Assembly (NCBI RefSeq): GCF_022581195.2
Contig: NC_061473.1
Span: forward strand, 8,556,001 to 8,620,000
Origin: Helicoverpa zea
Taxonomy: Eukaryota > Arthropoda > Insecta > Lepidoptera > Noctuidae
DNA: 64,000 nucleotides
Direction: 5' to 3'
The notes beneath the pieces are model-generated. The model was given only the letters and a program-made list of their open reading frames with translations. It ran no database searches and had not been told where the DNA came from. Shown here piece by piece: positions 55,076 to 64,000 of the stretch. The position numbers and the translations under genes were made by a program. Position 1 is the first letter of the stretch. The number at the start of each line of letters is the position of its first letter.

Positions 55076-56880
55076 TTAAAGTATCAGCAGAGCATGCTTG
55101 AATGTAAGAATCTATGAAATTTTACACTTTAATATAAAAAAAAATATTTTCGCGATTCCAATTACTCTAGGAGGCGGGAACTATCGCGTTTCTGATAGAA
55201 GAATACCACCACCATAATATAACAGCAGATTCAAACCCAGAACTCTCACAAAAGTATCAGCAGAGCATGGTTGAAAATAAGAAACTGTGAAATTTCACAT
55301 TATAATATGAAAAAAATTTTTTCGCGGTTCCAATTACTCAAGGAGGCAAGAACTATCGCGTTTATGATAGAAGAATACTAGCACCATAATATAACAGCAG
55401 ATTCAAACCCAGAACTCTCACTAAAGTATCAGCAGAGCATGGTTGAAAGTAAGAAACTGTGAAATTTCACATTTTAATATGAAAAAATTTTTTTCGCGGT
55501 TCCAATTACTCAAGGAGGCGGGAACTATGGCGTTTATGATAGAAGAATACTAGCACCATAATATAACAGCAGATTCAAACCCAGAACTCTCACTAAAGTA
55601 TCAGCAGAGCATGGTTGAAAGTAAGAAACTGTGAAATTTCACATTATAATATGAAAAAATTTTTTTCGCGGTTCCAATTACTCAAGGAGGCGGGAACTAT
55701 CGCGTTTATGATAGAAGAATACTAGCACCATAATATAACAGCAGATTCAAACCCAGAACTCTCACTAAAGTATCAGCAGAGCATGGTTGAAAGTAAGAAA
55801 CTGTGAAATTTCACATTTTAATATGAAAAAATTTTTTTCGCGGTTCCAATTACTCAAGGAGGCGGGAACTATCGCGTTTCTGATAGAAGAATACCAGCAC
55901 CATAATATAACAGCAGATTCAAACCCAGAACTCTCACTAAAGTATCAGCAGAGCATGCTTGAATGTAAGAATCTATGAAATTTTACACTTTAATATATAA
56001 AAAAAATATTTTCGCGATTCCAATTACTCTAGGTGGCGGGAACTATCGCGTTTCTGATAGAAGAATACCAGCACCATAATATAACAGCAGATTCAAACCC
56101 AGAACTCTCACTAAAGTATCAGCAGAGCATGCTTGAATGTAAGAATCTATGAAATTTTAGACTTTAATATAAAAAAAAAATATTTTCGCGATTCCAATTA
56201 CTCTAGGTGGCGGGAACTATCGCGTTTCTGATAGAAGAATACCAGCACCATAATATAGAAGCAGATTCAAACCCAGAACTCTCACTAAAGTATCAGCAGA
56301 GCATGGTTGAAAGTAAGAAACTGTGAAATAACACATTTTAATATGAAAAAATATTCAAAAAAATATTTTCACGGTTCCAATTACTCTAGGAGGCGGGAAT
56401 TATCGCGTTTCTGATAGAAGAATACCAGCACCATAATATAACAGCAGATTCAAACCCAGAACTCTCACTAAAGTATCAGCAGAGCATGGTTGAAAGTAAG
56501 AAACTGTGAAATAACACATTTTAATATGAAAAAATATTCAAAAAAATATTTTCGCGGTTCCAATTACTCTAGGAGGCGGGAACTATCGCGTTTCTGATAG
56601 AAGAATACCAGCACCATAATATAACAGCAGATTCAAACCCAGCACTCGCACTAAAGTATCAGCAGAGCATGGTTGAAAGTAAGAAACTGTGAAATTTCAC
56701 GTTTTAATATGAAAAAATATTCAAAAAAATATTTTCGCGGTTCCAATTACCCAAGGAGGCGGGAACTATCGCGTTTCTGATAGAAGAATACCAGCACCAT
56801 TATATAACAGCAGATTCAAACCCAGATCTCTCACTAAAGTATCAGCAGAGCATGGTTGAAAGTAAGAAACTGTGAAATAA
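55076..56880 (+). repeat. Left tandem array, about 10.5 units
   Basis: Unit spacing is 173, 172, 172, 172, 172, 174, 174, 183, 183, 183 bp. Two sequence subtypes alternate: one with GGTTGAAAGTAAGAAACTGT and one with GCTTGAATGTAAGAATCTAT. The 183-bp units carry an extra ATTCAAAAAAA insert. Every unit contains GGAGGCGGGAACTATCGCG, mostly intact. Confidence 0.85.
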
Positions 56881-56910
56881 CTTCTTCTTACTTTCATGGT
56901 ATTCTTGCTG

Positions 56911-59900
56911 GTATTCTTCTATCAGAAACGCGATAGTTCCCGCCTCCTAGAGTAATTGGAACCGCGAAAAAATTTTTTTCATATTAAAATGTGAAATTTC
57001 ACAGTTTCTTACTTTCAACCATGCTCTGCTGATACTTTAGTGAGAGTTCTGGGTTTGAATCTGCTGTTATATTATGGTGCTGGTATTCTTCTATCAGAAA
57101 CGCGATAGTTCCCGCCTCCTAGAGTAATTGGAATCGCGAAAATATTTTTTTTTATATTAAAGTGTAAAATTTCATAGATTCTTACATTCAAGCATGCTCT
57201 GCTGATACTTTAGTGAGAGTTCTGGGTTTGAATCTGCTGTTATATTATGGTGCTGGTACTCTTCTATCAGAAACGCGATAGTTCCCGCCTCCTAGAGTAA
57301 TTGGAATCGCGAAAATATTTTTTTTTATATTAAAGTGTAAAATTTCATAGATTCTTACATTCAAGCATGCTCTGCTGATACTTTAGTGAGAGTTCTGGGT
57401 TTGAATCTGCTGTTATATTATGGTGCTGGTATTCTTCTATCAGAAACGCGATAGTTCCCGCCACCTAGAGTAATTGGAATCGCGAAAATATTTTTTTTAT
57501 ATATTAAAGTGTAAAATTTCATAGATTCTTACATTCAAGCATGCTCTGCTGATACTTTAGTGAGAGTTCTGGGTTTGAATCTGCTGTTATATTATGGTGC
57601 TGGTATTCTTCTATCAGAAACGCGATAGTTCCCGCCTCCTTGAGTAATTGGAACCGCGAAAAAAATTTTTTCATATTAAAATGTGAAATTTCACAGTTTC
57701 TTACTTTCAACCATGCTCTGCTGATACTTTAGTGAGAGTTCTGGGTTTGAATCTGCTGTTATATTATGGTGCTAGTATTCTTCTATCATAAACGCGATAG
57801 TTCCCGCCTCCTTGAGTAATTGGAACCGCGAAAAAAATTTTTTCATATTATAATGTGAAATTTCACAGTTTCTTACTTTCAACCATGCTCTGCTGATACT
57901 TTAGTGAGAGTTCTGGGTTTGAATCTGCTGTTATATTATGGTGCTAGTATTCTTCTATCATAAACGCCATAGTTCCCGCCTCCTTGAGTAATTGGAACCG
58001 CGAAAAAAATTTTTTCATATTAAAATGTGAAATTTCACAGTTTCTTACTTTCAACCATGCTCTGCTGATACTTTAGTGAGAGTTCTGGGTTTGAATCTGC
58101 TGTTATATTATGGTGCTAGTATTCTTCTATCATAAACGCGATAGTTCTTGCCTCCTTGAGTAATTGGAACCGCGAAAAAATTTTTTTCATATTATAATGT
58201 GAAATTTCACAGTTTCTTATTTTCAACCATGCTCTGCTGATACTTTTGTGAGAGTTCTGGGTTTGAATCTGCTGTTATATTATGGTGGTGGTATTTTTCT
58301 ATCAGAAACGCGATAGTTCCCGCCTCCTAGAGTAATTGAAATCGCGAAAATATTTTTTTATATATTAAAGTGTAAAATTTCATAGATTCTTACATTCAAG
58401 CATGCTCTGCTGATACTTTAGTGAGAGTTCTGGGTTTGAATCTGCTGTTATATTATGGTGCTGGTATTCTTCTATCAGAAACGCGATAGTTCCCGCCTCC
58501 TAGAGTAATTGGAATCGCGAAAATATTTTTTTTTATATTAAAGTGTAAAATTTCATAGATTCTTACATTCAAGCATGCTCTGCTGATACTTTAGTGAAAG
58601 TTCTGGGTTTGAATCTGCTGTTATATTATGGTGCTGGTATTCTTCTATCAGAAACGCGATAGTTCCCGCCTCCTAGAGTAATTGGAATCGCGAAAATATT
58701 TTTTTTTATATTAAAGTGTAAAATTTCATAGATTCTTACATTCAAGCATGCTCTGCTGATACTTTAGTGAGAGTTCTGGGTTTGAATCTGCTGTTATATT
58801 ATGGTGCTGGTACTCTTCTATCAGAAACGCGATAGTTCCCGCCTCCTTGAGTAATTGGAACCGCGAAAAATTTTTTTTCATATTAAAATGTGAAATTTCA
58901 CAGTTTCTTATTTTCAACCATGCTCTGCTGATACTTTTGTGAGAGTTCTGGGTTTGAATCTGCTGTTATATTATGGTGGTGGTATTCTTCTATCAGAAAC
59001 GCGATAGTTCCCGCCTCCTAGAGTAATTGGAATCGCGAAAATATTTTTTTTTATATTAAAGTGTAAAATTTCATAGATTCTTACATTCAAGCATGCTCTG
59101 CTGATACTTTAGTGAGAGTTCTGGGTTTGAATCTGCTGTTATATTATGGTGCTGGTATTCTTCTATCAGAAACGCGATAGTTCCCGCCTCCTTGAGTAAT
59201 TGGAACCGCGAAAAAAATTTTTTCATATTAAAATGTGAAATTTCACAGTTTCTTACTTTCAACCATGCTCTGCTGATACTTTAGTGAGAGTTCTGGGTTT
59301 GAATCTGCTGTTATATTATGGTGCTAGTATTCTTCTATCATAACCGCGATAGTTTCCGCCTCCTTGAGTAATTGGAACCGCGAAAAAATGTTTTTCATAT
59401 TATAATGTGAAATTTCACAGTTTCTTATTTTCAACCATGCTCTGCTGATACTTTTGTGAGAGTTCTGGGTTTGAATCTACTGTTATATTATGGTGGTGGT
59501 ATTCTTCTATCAGAAACGCGATAGTTCCCGCCTCCTAGAGTAATTGGAATCGCGAAAATATTTTTTTTTATATTAAAGTGTAAAATTTCATAGATTCTTA
59601 CATTCAAGCATGCTCTGCTGATACTTTAGTGAGAGTTCTGGGTTTGAATCTGCTGTTATATTATGGTGCTGGTATTCTTCTATCAGAAACGCGATAGTTC
59701 CCGCCTCCTTTGGTAATTAGAACCGCGAAAATATTTTTCTGAATATTTTTTCACATTAAGACGTGAAATTTCACAGTTTCTTACTTTCAACCATGCTCTG
59801 CTGATACTTTAGTGAGAGTTCTGGGTTTGAATCTGCTGTTATATTATGGTGCTGGTATTCTTCTATCAGAAACGCGATAGTTCCCGCCTCCTAGAGTAAT

Positions 59901-60340
59901 TGGAACCGCGAAAATATTTTTTTGAATATTTTTTCATATTAAAATGTGTTATTTCACAGTTTCTTACTTTCAACCATGCTCTGCTGATACTTTAGTGAGA
60001 GTTCTGGGTTTGAATCTGCTGTTATATTATGGTGCTGGTACTCTTCTATCATAACCGCGATAGTTTCCGCCTCCTTGAGTAATTGGAACCGCGAAAAAAT
60101 GTGTTTCATATTATAATGTGAAATTTCACAGTTTCTTACTTTCAACCATGCTCTGCTGATACTTTAGTGAGAGTTCTGGGTTTGAATCTGCTTCTATATA
60201 ATGGTGCTGGTATTCTTCTATCAGAAACGCGATAGGTCCCGCCTCCTAGAGTAATTGGAACCGCGAAAATATTTTTTTGGATATTTTTTCTTATTAAAAT
60301 GTGAAATTTCACAGTTTCATACTTTCAGCCATGCTCTGCT
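56911..60340 (-). repeat. Right tandem array, about 20 units
   Basis: The same unit in opposite orientation; spacing is mostly 172-174 bp, with 183 bp near the outer end (59620-59803-59986 and 60158-60341). Variant units (for example ACTTTTGTGAGAG with GGTGGTGGTAT) recur at 58239, 58930 and 59447, showing multi-unit duplications inside this arm. Confidence 0.85.
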
Positions 60341-60787
60341 GATACTTTAATGATAGTTCTAGATTTGAATTGAAGTCTAGATTACAGTTTCATGAAGCAT
60401 CTATCGAAAACAAATGAGTTTTCGCCCTTTTATCTGGATTGAACTTTGAAAATAACACTTTAATCTTTATTCATGCTCTTTTAACACTCAAACGTGAATT
60501 GGGAAAAAAAATATTTTTCAGCTGAAATACGCCAGAACTATTCCTGAAAAGTATGAGGAACTATGGAACTCATCTTTATGTGACAATATCTCAGTTTTTT
60601 TTTTATTTTCTGAGAAATGCTCTGCTACCGGAAGTTAGCAGATCATTTTGTGAACTATCGTTTTTCAGCTGAAAATGGTAGAACTATTCCTGAAAACTAT
60701 CAAGAACTATAGAACTCATCTGCATGCGATAAGAACTCAAAAAAAAAGTTGATCTGCTAGACAATGATCTGCCTGGTTCACTGACAC
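60341..60787 (-). repeat. Right unique terminal inverted repeat of the foldback
   Basis: Reverse copy of 54639-55075, nearly identical apart from scattered substitutions (for example GGTTCACTG side CCTGG versus CCTGG/CCAGG at the outer end). Confidence 0.85.
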
Positions 60788-60832
60788 GATGTATAACTTA
60801 TTATATAACTTCTAAGGGTTATAATCATCGGC

Positions 60833-61010
60833 ACGAATCACCTGCGCAGGAGTAATTTATTGGGTCCCTTTTGTGGAATGAAGTGAGGCGCGGGGGCGGG
60901 CTAAAGCGGTGATTGGCGCGCAGCGCATCGCGTCACTCGGGATTGGTTCTTTGTTAATAAATGACTTCTGCGCAGGTGAAGGTCAGCGCTCAAGGTTCGT
61001 GCCGATGATT
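60833..61010. mobile_element. GC-rich relative of the CGGCACGG MITE family
   Basis: Ends AATCATCGGCACGAA and TTCGTGCCGATGATT are inverted. Inside, ACTTCTGCGCAGGTGAAGGT matches the reverse of CCTTCACCTGCGCAGAAG in 24185-24319. So this is a longer, diverged relative, carrying GGCGCGGGGGCGGGC and GGCGCGCAGCGC in the centre. TSD not clear. Confidence 0.6.
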
Positions 61011-61952
61011 CTAAGAATTGCATATTTCTTTGAAGGTTGCAAATGTGTTGGCTACTTTAAAATAAATATTTTTGCATCGCTCGGCGCCGCAAATCGCTCA
61101 CATAGGACGCACGTCGCTGTCGGCACTCTATAATATATTCTGTTTACGTCAATCCTCATTTGTTACGTGCTCGTTTTACATTTCACTGATCTTATGTGCA
61201 TAAACAATATTTATAGGTATTGTTTTTAAAAATATTTTTTACTGACAATTAAATGTTGCCACGCCAGTTAAAAAGGGATGAAATATGGCAGATATAAATG
61301 GATGGAAAAAGCATGCTAAGTCAAATTCAAATGGGTTGACATTACAGAATATTCACTTTTTAAATAAACATTATTTTCGTGAACTTTAACCATCGGATAA
61401 TACGACTTCTCAGCGACTAGTCTCCTATGAAAGGTTTTCCGATATAAGCACTTTTAAAATTATAATTTATCATAGGTGCCTACCTACCTATATACCTACT
61501 GTCTTACTATACCGGTTAGCCTCTTGTATATCGGTGCGCAGATATACGCGAGACACAATTGATTTTCTATTGTTCTATACAAATTAAACTTCCTATTTAT
61601 AAACTTAATTAAAATTTTAAACAATTACCTGCTAACCACAAAAATAGAAATAATTTAAAAAGAAAAAAAAAAACATACTCCATTCTCATTACTGAAGTTA
61701 ACAGCATTCGCGGAATAATTGACCAGTTATGATTAATTATTTTATGCACATTTTATTGCCTTTGGTAATTATTTAATTATTACGCGGCCAGGTAATGGGT
61801 TAAACCATAACAGCGGTATTCATTGTCGCTTTTAACTGTTATTAATAGATTAAAAGTTTATGTTCCTATAGTAGGATTATGGTACTGTATTGCGTACATA
61901 TCATAAATGTTGAATTAGTGTTTGCACTCAAAAGCTTTGGCTAAATTGATTA
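61011..61952. other. Intergenic DNA, no recognised gene
   Basis: The 74-codon frame starting in the MITE at 60909 runs to 61133 without motif. The GAGACACAATTGATTTTCTA segment near 61550 matches 34001-34021 in diverged form. Confidence 0.4.
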
Positions 61953-61966
61953 GATATCAAAGTAGT

Positions 61967-62342
61967 CATCATCCTCCGAGCCTTTTTCCCAATCATGTTG
62001 GGGTCGGCTTCCAGTCTAACCGGATTCAGCTGAGTACCAGTGCTTTACAAGAAGCGACTGCCTATCTGACCTCCTCAACCCAGTTACCCGGGCAACCCGA
62101 TACCCCTTGGTTAGACTGACTACCCGTAACGACTGCCAAGGATGTTCAATGACAGCCGGGACCTACAGTTTAACGTGCCATCCGAAACACAGTCAATGGT
62201 GTCTAAGATATACTTAGAAAGTACATACAAACTTAGAAAAGTTGCATTGGTGCTTGCCTGACCTGGGATCGAACCCGCGCCCTCATACTTGAGAGGTTGG
62301 TCCTTTACCCACTAGGCCACCACGACCAAATAACGAAATAAC
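61967..62342 (-). mobile_element. Full-length tRNA-headed SINE, family A
   Basis: Minus strand; CATCATCCTCCGAGCC tail at the left, reversed head (GGGATCGAACCC, CCCACTAGGCCACCACGACC) at the right. A perfect 14-bp TSD, GATATCAAAGTAGT, lies at 61953-61966 and 62343-62356. It is very close to 38828-39216 apart from a short deletion of the CTTACTGGCTTCTG segment. Confidence 0.85.
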
Positions 62343-62356
62343 GATATCAAAGTAGT

Positions 62357-62854
62357 ACGATTAATAATTTGTAACTTTTTATAGTTAATTGGCTTTCACC
62401 AGTGGTTTCAACCGCGTCCTGTTGGAACTACTTTGCGCATTTGGGTAAAAACTACCCTAAAGCCTCCCTCGGTACGTGGGCGTTGAAACAACTTATCAAA
62501 TAGGCTCAGTGGATCCTGAGCTTGAAAAGCACTGCACGAACTATTTATTACCTACTGATCTATTTATTTATCTAATATTTTAGGCTACCTAGCGAACATT
62601 TTATATTCGTTTGTCTTAACTATGTAACCTGTACCTACAGGTATTATAATTATACTTCTCCAATTTTTTTTTGGCAATACGCAACGAATTCACGAGATCT
62701 CCTTCCCCTTTTCAGCAAAAAATTATACTAACAATGCATTTTCCACACAGAAATACACTCAAACACTTCCGTATTCGAATAAAATCGAAATCGAAGCACC
62801 TTCCAAATATAATTTCACAAAAATCATACGATCAAGCGGTTTTTCCTGATATGG
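62357..62854. other. Intergenic DNA with a repeat relic
   Basis: 62395-62530 (GGCTTTCACCAGTGGTTTCA to CTCAGTGGATCCTGAGCTTG) is a degraded interspersed repeat. The 70-codon frame at 62671 has no motif. Confidence 0.4.
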
Positions 62855-62862
62855 GTACCAAA

Positions 62863-63158
62863 CACGGAGAACAAAATGACTAGCGGAGGTGCCATAACGG
62901 AAAATCTCCTAAGAAAGTAGCGCGCCAAAATGCGGGTGTGCTGAGAACGAGGAACGTTACTGTCTTCGCCCTTATACGATTTCTTTGGGCCTGATCGTTT
63001 TTTTGTAGTACCAAAAATCGTTGAAAATAACCCTCTCGCCTAGTTAGTTCTCTCTTAACTGATTGTTTTGATCAACCACCGTACCTATTTGACCTACTAA
63101 AATAAGGCAGCTGACCTACCTGAATTATGGCATCTTCGTAATCTTTCTTTACTCCGTG
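62863..63158. mobile_element. CACGGAG MITE (copy D), reference copy with 8-bp TSD
   Basis: 296 bp from CACGGAGAACAAAATGACTA to CTCCGTG. A perfect 8-bp TSD, GTACCAAA, lies at 62855-62862 and 63159-63166. It is uninterrupted and so shows the empty target of the SINE found in copy B. No coding sequence. The 8-bp TSD suggests hAT-type (or P-type) mobilisation; the ends do not settle which. Confidence 0.8.
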
Positions 63159-63166
63159 GTACCAAA

Positions 63167-63491
63167 GTTCACGTAAAAATGATTAGTGTGCGGAACCTCT
63201 AATACGGAAACGCGGAACCAAAATTATGAGCGATAGCTCTTTTAACGTCTTGAATATCAATCGGTTTTTTTGGGGTTCCGCGGACGAAAATTGGATATGA
63301 AATATGGTGTGCGCATTTTTTGCCGTGTCACTGAGATGCGGTATTGTGGTGATAGATATTTTGTGAACACAGGTGCTTTTTGTTCCCTTAATCAAAGTCT
63401 AACAAAGGAGGTTCTATAATATATTTTTTTGAGCGTCAATGTGTTGAGAATATTGTCACCCATCCATGTTTTAGCTGAGAAACAAAGTAAG
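63167..63491. other. Intergenic DNA, nothing firm
   Basis: GGGGTTCCGCGGACGAAAAT near 63271 recalls the GGGTTCCG ends at 2660 and 3090. No gene. Confidence 0.35.
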
Positions 63492-63504
63492 TTAAAGCTT
63501 TCAT

Positions 63505-63710
63505 CCATCATTATCATCATCCTCCGAGCCTTTTTCCCAACTATGTTGGGGTCGGCTTGCAGTCTTACCGGATGTAGCAGAGTACCAGCGCTTTACAAGG
63601 AACGACTGCCCTATCTGACCTCCTCAGCCCAGTTACCCGGGCAACCCAATACCCCTTGGTTAGACTGGTGTCAGACTTACTGGCTTACTGGCTGGTAAGC
63701 TTAAGCTTTC
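63505..63710 (-). mobile_element. 5'-truncated family A SINE
   Basis: Minus-strand tail and body (ATCATCATCCTCCGAGCC to CTTACTGGCTTACTGGC). A short TSD, TTAA(A)GCTTTCATC, lies at 63492-63504 and 63711-63722. Confidence 0.7.
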
Positions 63711-63835
63711 ATCATCAGCCTTTTTAAAGTCTGACCGTAAGGCACAGGCCTCTTCTTATTCGACAACAGGGAAGGAATGGGCGTTATACACCATGATTGC
63801 TCGAGGCGAATAGGTGATTTCAGATTTAAGTCCTA
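63711..63835 (-). repeat. RTE-type 3' tail module, decayed
   Basis: Minus strand: CTGAAATCACCTATTCGCCT, GAGCAATCATGGTGT and GAGGCCTGTGCC, then GGCTGATGATGA. Same module as 1670 and 43157; the SINE at 63505 inserted at its 3' end. Confidence 0.55.
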
Positions 63836-64000
63836 TGTTCCTTAACGAAATCTTCACAGCTATTAATGTCGAAAATAGGTATAGTTACACTTAGAAAGTC
63901 GTACAATATGAGACTTAAGTTACTTACGCCTAAAATTAAAATGTTTGTCTTATCCTTGAATGGGGCGCCTTTTACATAGGTAAGAAAAACCAACTTAAAA
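63836..64000. other. Window end, nothing recognised
   Basis: Short unique stretch without a gene. Confidence 0.4.

Larger units (their letters stand above)
54639..60787. mobile_element. Giant foldback (inverted tandem-array) element, 6149 bp
   Basis: Bounded by a perfect 9-bp TSD, GATGTATAA, at 54630-54638 and 60788-60796. The termini are inverted: ATGTCAGTGAACC left, GGTTCACTGACAC right. Each arm has about 440 bp of unique inverted sequence (54639-55075; 60341-60787), then a tandem array of a 172-183-bp unit. Left array anchors occur 11 times (55076 to 56834), right array anchors 20 times (57031 to 60341). Orientation flips at about 56877-56910 with almost no spacer. There is no coding region; the repeated 63-codon frames are one repeat unit read with a TTG start. 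The 9-bp TSD and arrays in the arms match Drosophila FB and Mutator-like foldback elements. It is presumably mobilised by an enzyme encoded elsewhere. Confidence 0.85.

Noticed and set aside
55787..59262. Recurring 63-codon frames with identical products in the foldback arms
   Set aside because: They are one tandem unit read repeatedly, opened by TTG and not ATG in the example checked. Most units are 172 bp, not a multiple of three, so the frame cannot continue. No coding signature was seen.
55076..60340. CRISPR array
   Set aside because: The repeats are 172-183 bp with no short repeat/unique spacer pattern, in an animal genome.
2049..62342. Functional tRNA genes at the A/B-box matches
   Set aside because: All are SINE heads. 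They run on into a shared SINE body and are bounded by retrotransposition TSDs; the acceptor stem does not pair convincingly.

Overview
This looks like intergenic DNA from a moth (Lepidoptera, probably a noctuoid; inferred from repeat types, not from a marker gene). It is AT-rich with GC-rich islands, holds no long cellular gene, and is full of repeats seen widely in moth genomes: tRNA-headed and 5S-headed SINEs, RTE-like and CR1/Jockey-like LINE pieces, small Helitrons ending in CTAG, and many short terminal-inverted-repeat (TIR) elements. Many insertions are delimited by target-site duplications (TSDs) that can be read directly.

Layout. 1-12.9 kb: SINEs (796, 2049, 8232, 10303), a Helitron (6240) and TIR elements (4779, 6762, 9513, 11283), several carrying nested SINEs. 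12.95-17.65 kb: a nearly complete two-ORF LINE on the minus strand, with ORF1, an APE-type endonuclease/reverse transcriptase ORF2 broken by one frameshift, and a (TTTA)n tail. 17.7-27 kb: mostly unique AT-rich DNA with a microsatellite, a SINE, a long-TIR GC-rich Harbinger-like element (23086) and other TIR elements. 27.0-27.9 kb: two well-formed candidate exons, in phase, encoding a basic mitochondrial-presequence-like N-terminus; this is the best cellular gene candidate. 28-45 kb: mixed repeats, a 5S-headed SINE (29155), a candidate TATA promoter with first exon (35644-35764), and a triple nest at 40410-42069 (TIR element > RTE LINE > SINE). 45-54 kb: sparse repeats and a second GC-rich Harbinger-like element (53524).

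The most unusual object is at 54639-60787: a 6149-bp foldback element. Two arms point in opposite directions. Each starts with about 440 bp of unique inverted repeat and continues as a tandem array of a 172-183-bp unit (11 copies left, 20 right). It is flanked by a perfect 9-bp TSD and has essentially no spacer and no coding capacity. TSD length and architecture match Drosophila FB/Mutator-type foldback elements. The remaining 3 kb holds another TIR element and further SINE insertions.

Gene cooperation in the usual sense is absent. The window is best read as layers of transposition: TIR elements are older and are repeatedly hit by SINEs that carry LINE-type TSDs.
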